Shown here one piece after another: positions 38,555-46,395 of a stretch of 64,000 nt of DNA (position 1 is its first letter; every line of letters starts with the position of its first letter). The stretch covers positions 62,001-126,000 of the forward strand of contig VGRF01000006.1 in NCBI GenBank assembly GCA_016875395.1, written 5' to 3'. Source of the DNA: Deltaproteobacteria bacterium. GTDB taxonomy: Bacteria > Myxococcota_A > UBA9160 > UBA6930. A program made the position numbers and the translations under genes. The notes below the pieces were generated by a model. That model was not told where the DNA came from, made no database searches, and saw only the letters and a program-made list of their open reading frames with translations.

Positions 38555-39519
38555 CTACGGCAGCGGCAGCTGCGCGCAGCGCGCGTCGTGGCTGCACGCG
38601 ACGAGCGGCACGAAGCGCCCCGAGCGCGGCTTCGTCTCGAGGAAGAGCCCGACTCCGCGCGCGAAGAACTTGTGCTCGTAGGCCGCTGGCTCGAGTGTCG
38701 TCGTGTCCGCAACCACGACGCAGTCGCCACTCGCGCAGAACAGCTCCGCGAGTGCCTGCGGTACGGCTTGGTCGAGCATCGCGTTCTGCCCGTAGCGGTA
38801 GGTCGTGCTGAGCACCGTGCCGACGTCTTCTGCCGAGCCCGCGGCCCACTCTTGGCGATACGTCGCGCCGACACGGGGCGCTCCCATCATCAGCGTGCCC
38901 GACTTCGCGCCGTCGACTCCTGCCTTGAACGAGCCCTCGATCTCGACGAGCTGCGGCAGTTCCGGGTCGTCGCCCTCGAACACCTCGTAGTCCCGCGCGA
39001 GCTCGCCGCAGTACTCGACGCTGCCGTCCGTGCGCAGCCCGAACCAGTCGTCCGTGTCCTCGACCAGCACGCCCTCTTCGAACGCCCTGTCGTTCACGAC
39101 GACGCAGTCGATCCCCGCGATGCGCTTCGTTTCGTCCAGCACCTCGATCTCGACGCGCGAGTCGCCATCGTCGAACACCCAGCGGTTCCCGACGTCGAGC
39201 GGGAACCAAGGATTCGTCCGCGAGGGACTTCGCGGATCCTGGAACAGCGCGGGATCCATGTCGGGCTCGTAGGGCGCCTCACCGATCTTCTCGCACAGCG
39301 CACGCCGCGCGCCGCGCTGTGCGCTGCACTCCTCCGCCTTCTCGGAGCGCGCCTCGTGCGCGTCCGCGAGGCACTCCGCGCGCTCGGCGGCGGCGCCGCT
39401 CTCTTTTTCTTCTTGCCCGCTTCCGCCGGTGCGGCGCCGAAGGCCAGTGCGACCGCCGCGATCACGGCAACTCCAAGACTCAGTCGACGTGCTGCCCGAC
39501 CCGAACGCTCTCGCAACAT
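38555..39519 (-). pseudogene. Frameshifted gene for a secreted Cys-rich protein of unknown function
   Basis: The start ATG 39519 gives a clear signal peptide (LSLGVAVIAAVALAFGAAPA, cleaved near AEA) with a GGGAG ribosome site, then GKKKK. The rest of the protein is in a second frame: a Cys-containing segment (AECLADAHEARSEKAEE, CSAQRGARRALCEKIG) and a conserved domain with NPWFPLDVGNRWVF, IAGIDCVVVNDRAFEEG and DTDDWFG. The frames join at the A5 run at 39404-39408; adding one A gives a continuous protein of 321 residues. Without repair only the signal peptide and a wrong-frame tail would be made. The mature domain resembles uncharacterised secreted proteins I have seen, with no known role. Confidence 0.75.
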
Positions 39520-39734
39520 GAGTGACTCCCGTTGAAGTTCGCTCGCGGCGGGGTGCAAGCGCGGTGCCGCGCTCCGAACGCGGCCATCGCGCGCTGCGCG
39601 GGCGGCGTTGCCGAGACGCTCTGCCGATTTCGGCGCGGCTCTGCCGGACTCGGCAGGCGCGCGAGCGCGGAACGCCACCTCGTGGCACCACGTGCGGTAC
39701 GTCGCTTGCTGCGCTTCACCCGAAGGCGCGCGCT

Positions 39735-40175
39735 TCAGCGCTGCGCAGGAGCCTCGCTTTGCAGCCTCAGCACCACGCGCACGCTCGCGTTCACGGCGCT
39801 CGCGTGCACGTAACCGATCGCGCGCTTCTCGCTGGCAACGAAGCGCAGCACCGCCTCGTCCGACGCCAGCGTGGCCGGCGGCTGTACGCCTTCGAAGTAC
39901 TGGCGGCTCCAGTAGCGGCTCAGCTGCGCCGGCGTGAGCGCGAGCACCGCGCGCGTGAAGGCCTCGCGCAGCGGGCTGCTCGCGGCGTGATTGAGCGGCA
40001 CGATGCGCGCGCCGTCCTTCCAGTAGCGGCGCTGCTTCAAGTAGATCTGCGCGAGCTCGTCCGCATCGAGGCTCACCGCGCGCTCGCGATGCACGATCAC
40101 CGCGATCTCCTCTGCCTCGGCTGCGCGCGGCGCGAGCGCGAGCGCGAACGCGAGGGCGAACGCCGTGCGCCGCAT
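39735..40175 (-). CDS. PstS-like periplasmic substrate-binding protein, short
   Basis: A 146-residue exported protein with signal peptide MRRTAFALAFALALAPRAAEA. The mature part resembles one lobe of phosphate-type binding proteins: VIVHRERAVSLDADELAQIY, YLKQRRYWKDGARIVPLNHA, LREAFTRAVLALTPAQLSRYW and FVASEKRAIGYVHASAV. Full PstS proteins are about twice as long, so this is the short single-domain type often found next to OprO/OprP-like porins. Its start overlaps the stop of such a porin gene (TGATG), so the two were built to be made together. Anion or phosphate capture is likely but not proven. Confidence 0.75.
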   Translation of the reverse strand: MRRTAFALAFALALAPRAAEAEEIAVIVHRERAVSLDADELAQIYLKQRRYWKDGARIVPLNHAASSPLREAFTRAVLALTPAQLSRYWSRQYFEGVQPPATLASDEAVLRFVASEKRAIGYVHASAVNASVRVVLRLQSEAPAQR

Positions 40176-41302
40176 CAGAACAGCACCGAGAACGACGCGT
40201 GCAGCCCGCTCGCGAGCTCGGCGTTCTCATGCGTGACGGCGCGATACCCCGCCTTTAGGTTCAGCCACTCGCGCGGCAGCCAGTTCACGCCGAAGTCGAA
40301 GATCTGCGCGGCGCGCCCGTCGGCGGCGTCGTAGTGCTCGGCGCGTCCCACGAGATAGAGGCGCGCGAGCTTCGGCGAGACGCGATCGAGCGGATACGCC
40401 GCCTCGACGAACACGCCCCAGAAATCGCGGCCGGGGATGTCGCCGCTCGAGACGTGCAGCTCGCTCGTCAGCTCGAGGCGGTCGGTCGCGCGCCACTTCG
40501 CGTCGAGGGCGCCCTGCGTCGTCCAGGCGCCGTTCTTCTCGTTCGCGAGCACGGCGCCGCCGAACGACCAGGCGCCGCGCGCCTCGCCGTATTCGAGCCG
40601 CACCCCGACGCTGCGCTCGGCGGGGCTCTCGTCGCTCTCGACGTCGAAGGTGTCGATGACTTGGCCGAAGACCTGATAGCTGACGACGCGGTCTTCGGGA
40701 TGGAACGATCCGAAGATCGCGACGCCCGTCGAGTGCTCGTCGAGCCCGAGCTCGACGCTCGCGGGCTGCGTCGGCGTCCACACGAAGGGCTCGGCCGGCG
40801 CAAGATTCCAGCGACCCACGGGCGTCTGGAACTTTCCGAAGCGCACGTTCAGCGCGTCGCTGAGTCCGTACTCCACCCAGAGCCGCTCGAAATTCGCGCG
40901 CGGGTCGGAAGCGACGGCGCCGCCACTCGTCTCCCAGCTGGCCAAGTCGCCCACTTCGAGCTCGGCGAAGAAGCGCAGCCGGTCCGTCGGCTCGTAGGCG
41001 ACGAGGAAGTTGATGCCGTCGAGCGCGAGCTCGGCGGGCTCGCCGTCCTCGCGTTCGATCTAGAACGTGCCGAAGGCCCCGAGCGTGAGGCCGCTGTTCC
41101 CGAACCGCAGCCCGCGCGCGGGCTCGTACTCGACCGGCGCGAACGAATAGGGCGCGCGGCTCGGCTGTTGCGCATCCGCTGCCGGCGCAGCCTCCTGAGC
41201 GTGCGCGGGCAGCGCCGCGAGCAGCGCCAGCGCGAGGCTCGCCAGGAGCGCGCCTGCGCCGCTGCTAGCGTGCCGCGTGATCGCCGACGTGGGTGCGGGC
41301 AT
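40175..41302 (-). pseudogene. OprO/OprP-like porin gene with in-frame TAG at codon 81
   Basis: Read through the stop, this is a 375-residue outer-membrane barrel. ATG 41302 gives a signal peptide (ASLALALLAALPAHA). After RFGNSGLTLGAFGTF comes TAG (41060-41062), and the same frame then continues with IEREDGEPAELALDGINFLV, AYEPTDRLRFFAELEVGDLA, VRFGKFQTPVGRWNLAPAEP and alternating barrel strands to a terminal Phe (SVLF). The continuation is clearly the porin, so the stop lies within one gene. A GAG-to-TAG change would explain it. Its start also overlaps the divergent kinase start, leaving no room for separate promoters if both starts are right. Confidence 0.75.
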
Positions 41303-43091
41303 GATGCTTCCGCCTGATGCGAAGCCGAGCGAAGCGGAGCAATCCGTATCGCGCTTCCCGCTCCGTAACAAGCTGCTCGCGTTCGCGTTCGCCCTGGTGG
41401 TGATTCCCGGCACTCTGCTCGGCGCGCTGGCGACACGCAACGCCAGCGCCGCGCTCGAGGCGCAAGTGGGCCGCGCCCTCGCGCGCGAGGCGGCGCACAC
41501 GGCCGATCAGCTAGCGGCGCGCCTGCGCAGCGAGCGACAGACGCTCGCGAGCTTCGCGCGGCAGGACTTGATGCGAGACCTGCGCGTCGGCGACGTCGAC
41601 AAACGCGTCTCGCTCGCGCTCGCGACCTTGCGCGCGGGCGCGGGCGCAGCGCGCAGCTACTACGCCCTCGACGCGCACGGCCGCGTCGTCGCGGCGAGCG
41701 AGCCGCGCGCGCTCGGCGAGGCGCCGCCGTGGCTGCGCGAGCTCGGCGTCGACGCCGCGCTCGGCGAGCGCACGCTCGGGCCGCTGCGCGCACCCGAGGG
41801 TGTGCAGCTCGTGATGATTGCGCCGCTGCCCGATCCCGACGACCCGGCGCGGGTGCTGGGCGTGCTCGCGGGCGCGTTCGCGTGGGACGCGCTGGTAACT
41901 GCGACGCGCGTGGTGCAGCGCGATCTCGCGCAGCAGGGCATCGCAGTGCACGTGCTCGTGTGCGACGCGCGCGGAGAAGTCCTCGGCGGCGTGCGCATGC
42001 AGGACCGCGCGGGGCCGGCGCGCGCCGAGCTTGCTGCCGCAGCGGAGCTCACGGGGGCGCCGGGCTGGCTCGCGCAGAGCGAGACGATCTCGGGTCGCGC
42101 CGCGCTCGCGAGCGATCTCCCGCCGTGGCGAATCGTGGTGATGCAGTCGCGCGAAGACGCGCTCGCGCCCGTAACGAGTCTGCAGCGGCGCATGGCGCTG
42201 ACGCTCGGCGCCTTGCTGCTCGCCGCGCTCGCGCTCGCCTGGCTCGCATCGCGCCGCGTCGCCCAGCCGCTCGCGGAGCTGACGCGCGCGATCCGCGGCC
42301 TCGCGCGCGGAGGCGCGCACAGCGTGCTCGTGCGCGGCGACGACGAGCTGGGCGTGCTCGCGGACTCCTTCAACCGCATGTCCGCCGATCTCACGCGCGC
42401 GCAGAGCGAGCTCGTCGAGGCCGAGAAGTTCTCGTTCGTGGGCGAGCTCGCCGCGGGTGTCGCCCACGAGATCCGCACTTCGCTCGGTGTGCTCAAGAGC
42501 TCGGTGCAGCTGCTGGACCGCTCGCTGCCTGCGGACGCGCGCGAAGAATCCCACGAGCTCGCGCAGATGATTCGCGACGAGGTGGGCCGGCTCGGCGGCG
42601 TGGTGGACGATCTGCTCACGCTGAAGCCCGACCGCACGCTGCGGCTCGAGCCGGGCCCGCTCGCGCCGATTCTCGCGCGCGCGGTGGAGTTCGCGCGCGC
42701 GCCCGCGAGCGCGAAGGGTGTGAGGCTCGCGTTCGAGGCGCCCGCTCACGAAGCACACGTCGCGCGCGCCGGAGCTGCTGCATCAGGCCGCGGTGAACCT
42801 GCTCGTGAACGCGGTGCAAGCGCTCGGCGAAGGCGGCGCGATCGAAGTCTCGATCCTGCCCGCGCGCGAGGGTTACGGAGGCTTCGAAGTGCGCGACGAC
42901 GGTCCCGGCATTCCCGACGCGATTCGCGAACGCATCTTCCAGCCATTCGTCACGGGCCGCGCCGGCGGCGTCGGACTCGGCCTCACCTTCGTGAAGCGCG
43001 TCGTGCACGAGCACCGCGGGCGCATCGCGCTCGATTCGGCGCCGGGCGCGACGCGCGTACGCGTCGAGATCCCGCTCGCGGAGGCCACGCC

Positions 43092-43095
<4 letters not shown>
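41277..43095 (+). pseudogene. Frameshifted sensor histidine kinase of a sigma-54 two-component pair
   Basis: The first frame encodes a membrane sensor: a TM segment (LLAFAFALVVIPGTLLGAL), about 250 periplasmic residues, a second TM (ALTLGALLLAALALAWLA), a HAMP domain and the HisKA helix with GVAHEIRTSLGVLKSSVQLL. The ATP-binding domain lies in another frame from about 42760: PELLHQAAVNLLVNAVQAL, VRDDGPGIPDAI, GGVGLGLTFVKRVVHEHRG. The frames change inside the GC-repeat GTCGCGCGCGCCGG, where two bases are missing or one is extra. The start is uncertain (GTG 41277, ATG 41301 or 41304), and all choices overlap or abut the start of the divergent porin. The stop overlaps the regulator gene (GTGA). 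Confidence 0.75.
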
Positions 43096-44444
<1,349 letters not shown>

Positions 44445-44454
44445 GCGCGCTCGC

Positions 44455-44973
44455 TCACGCGCCGCGCAGCCGCGCGTAGACGAATTCGTCGACGAGCTCG
44501 CCGTCCTTGAACGAGGACTTGCGCAGCACGCCCTCGCGCACGAAGCCGCACTTCTCGAGCACGCGGCAGGAGGCCGGGTTCCACGCGTACACGTGCGCAT
44601 CGAGCCGCGCGACGTCGGTCTGTGCGAACGCGGCATCGCTCAGCGCCGCGAGCGCCTCGCTCGCGTAGCCGCGCCCCCAGGCGTGCGGCCCGAGCATGTA
44701 CCCGATCGTGCCCGTGTACCGCTGCCGCCCGTCGAAGCGATACATCCCGATGCTGCCGACCACGTCGCCGCTCGCCTCGATCGCGAGATGCCAGGAGCGC
44801 TCGTCCTTCAGCGCCATCGCGAGAAACGCGTCCGCCGCCGCGCGCGTGTACGGAAACGGAATCGAGTCGCCGACGTTCCGCCACACCGCGCGATGATTGA
44901 TGTTCCGCACCAGCGCCTCTTCGTCGCCGAGCCGCCAGCTCCGCAATAACAACCGCGCCGTCCGTATCTCCAT
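44455..44973 (-). CDS. GNAT N-acetyltransferase (RimJ/RimL type)
   Basis: A 172-residue acetyltransferase. It starts with IRTARLLLRSWRLGDEEALV, typical of the RimJ/RimL/YdaF subgroup; the acetyl-CoA loop is in MLGPHAWGRGYASEALAAL and the end of the fold reads WNPASCRVLEKCGFVREGVL. The substrate could be a protein N-terminus, a ribosomal protein or a small amine; sequence alone does not decide. It is convergent with the regulator gene. Upstream lies a 368-base gap that contains the structured-RNA candidate. Confidence 0.9.
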   Translation of the reverse strand: MEIRTARLLLRSWRLGDEEALVRNINHRAVWRNVGDSIPFPYTRAAADAFLAMALKDERSWHLAIEASGDVVGSIGMYRFDGRQRYTGTIGYMLGPHAWGRGYASEALAALSDAAFAQTDVARLDAHVYAWNPASCRVLEKCGFVREGVLRKSSFKDGELVDEFVYARLRGA

Positions 44974-45129
44974 CGCACGAAGCTAACGACCGCACGCTCA
45001 CGGGCCGCCGACTCCGGGAAGCGCGGGAGGCGCGCCTCAACGGCGCGCCGACCCGCGCACGAATTCCGTCACATTCGATCACGCGAGCACGGCACCGAAC
45101 GCGCAGGAGACGCAGGCCGAGCAGGCGGA

Positions 45130-45277
45130 GCGCGGCGGGCGGGCCGCGGCGGCGAGGTAAGACCGGACGAGGGGCCCAAGAGAACGCCCGCCTTCAGACG
45201 AAGCGCGCCCCGTCTCCGAAGTGATTCCACCCAAAGGCCCCGAGGAGGCACGAGCCGCCGCGGCCCGCCCGCCGCGC
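45130..45277. ncRNA. Candidate structured RNA with 24-bp perfect closing stem
   Basis: Within the 368-base gap 44974-45341, bases 45130-45153 pair perfectly with 45254-45277 (24 bp, all G-C). The 100 bases between hold further nested pairing: GGGGCC 45171-45176 with GGCCCC 45236-45241, and a terminal hairpin CTTC-AGACG (45192-45200) with CGTCT-CC-GAAG (45211-45221). The layout of closing stem, asymmetric internal loop, short helix and terminal hairpin recalls 6S-like RNAs, but I could not match a known family and cannot tell the strand. The rest of the gap shows only a GGCGCGCC inverted pair near 45030-45050 and no gene. Confidence 0.4.
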
Positions 45278-45341
45278 GGAGCCGGTCCCACGAACCAGCG
45301 CGGCGACGGGAGCGAAGCGATCCGTCGCCTCTCCGTAACAA

Positions 45342-46121
45342 CTACCGCCGCGCCACCGCCAACATCGCCTCCGTCGCCACCTCGATGCACTGCGCCATGT
45401 TGCGGTTGAGGTCGATCTCCGCGGGCCCCGGCCACGGCGTGCGATCGCTCACGACGCAGATGCAGCCCGCGCGCACGCCGAACAGCGTCGCGAGCGTGAG
45501 CAGCACGCCGCTCTCCATCTCCATGTTCACGACGCCCGCCGCGCGCATGTCCTCGATGCGCTGGCGGTGCTCGTGCGCCCAGTAGCCGCCGACGCTCATC
45601 GAGCTCATGCCGCCGCCCGCCGCGAGCGTGGCGTTGCGGATGTAGAACGCGTCGAGCGACCAGGTGACGCCAGCCCGATGCCGTGCGCCGCGCTTCTTCG
45701 CCGCAGCCAGCAGCGCGCCCACGGTCGCGTGGTCGGCGACCGCGGGGAACTCGGGAATCACGTACGCCTTGCTCGTGCCGTCGTCGCGCACGGCGCCCGT
45801 CGTGATCACGAGATCGCCGAGCGCGAGATCGGGCGCGAGGCCGCCGCTGTTGCCGACGCGGATGAACGTGTGAGCGCCGAGCTTGATCAGCTCCTCCACG
45901 ATCACCGCCGTGCTCGGCGCGCCGATGCCCGTCGATGCCGCGCACAGCGGCACGCCATCGAGCTCCCCCGTAACAACTCGGTACTCGCGGACGCGGCACG
46001 TCTCGCGCACGCCGCGCCAGCTCGCGCTGATCTTCTCGACGCGCGCCGGGTCGCCGCACACGAACACGTGCGGCGCGACGCGATCGGCCGTGAGGCCGGT
46101 GATGGGCTGGGCGTTCGACAC
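45342..46121 (-). CDS. Uridine phosphorylase-like nucleoside phosphorylase
   Basis: A 259-residue phosphorylase that would cleave nucleosides with phosphate to free base and ribose 1-phosphate. The phosphate-binding GDPARVEKI, the second segment HTFIRVGNSGGLAPDLALGD and the ribose/base region VVNMEMESGVLLTLATLFG followed by ICVVSDRT are the marks of the PNP/UDP superfamily, closest to uridine phosphorylase. Base specificity cannot be read with confidence. It is transcribed leftward, toward the structured-RNA candidate, and divergent from topB. Confidence 0.9.
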   Translation of the reverse strand: MSNAQPITGLTADRVAPHVFVCGDPARVEKISASWRGVRETCRVREYRVVTGELDGVPLCAASTGIGAPSTAVIVEELIKLGAHTFIRVGNSGGLAPDLALGDLVITTGAVRDDGTSKAYVIPEFPAVADHATVGALLAAAKKRGARHRAGVTWSLDAFYIRNATLAAGGGMSSMSVGGYWAHEHRQRIEDMRAAGVVNMEMESGVLLTLATLFGVRAGCICVVSDRTPWPGPAEIDLNRNMAQCIEVATEAMLAVARR

Positions 46122-46280
46122 GGGCGGCTCCTCGGAAGTGGCGCGCAGCGTCTGTCAGGGGAGGGCGCGCGGCAACGCCGGGAGCTTCCGCACGCACTCG
46201 ACCGGCAACTTCGGCTCAAGTCCGGGCCGTTTTGCCCCGACCGGGAGGGGCCTCGGAGCGGCCGAAACGGGGGGCTTGGT

Positions 46281-46308
46281 TTGCCTCGCCAAAACACGAC
46301 GGCTAAAT
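46281..46308 (+). promoter_or_regulatory. Possible sigma-70 promoter for topB
   Basis: TTGCCT (46281-46286) and CTAAAT (46303-46308) are separated by 16 bases and lie about 90 bases before the topB start. The AT-rich stretch stands out in its GC-rich surroundings. Only about half of the consensus positions beyond the core ones match, so this is a suggestion. Confidence 0.3.
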
Positions 46309-46395
46309 CGGGCCGCCTGCTGGCGGGCTCTTAAGGATAGGAAGCCGCCTCCAGCCCTGGGGGCGGGGCGGAAAGCCGGACGGGTGGGGGGAACG

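Noticed and set aside
39404-39408. A genuine programmed -1 frameshift at the AAA-AAG run.
   Set aside because: The preceding base is G, not A, so the slippery heptamer is imperfect, and several nearby genes carry unrelated lesions. Kept only as a possibility in the findings.
45154-45170. Resemblance of GAGGTAAGACCGGAC to the first conserved region of RNase P RNA.
   Set aside because: The whole element is only 148 bases, and none of the other conserved RNase P regions are present around it.
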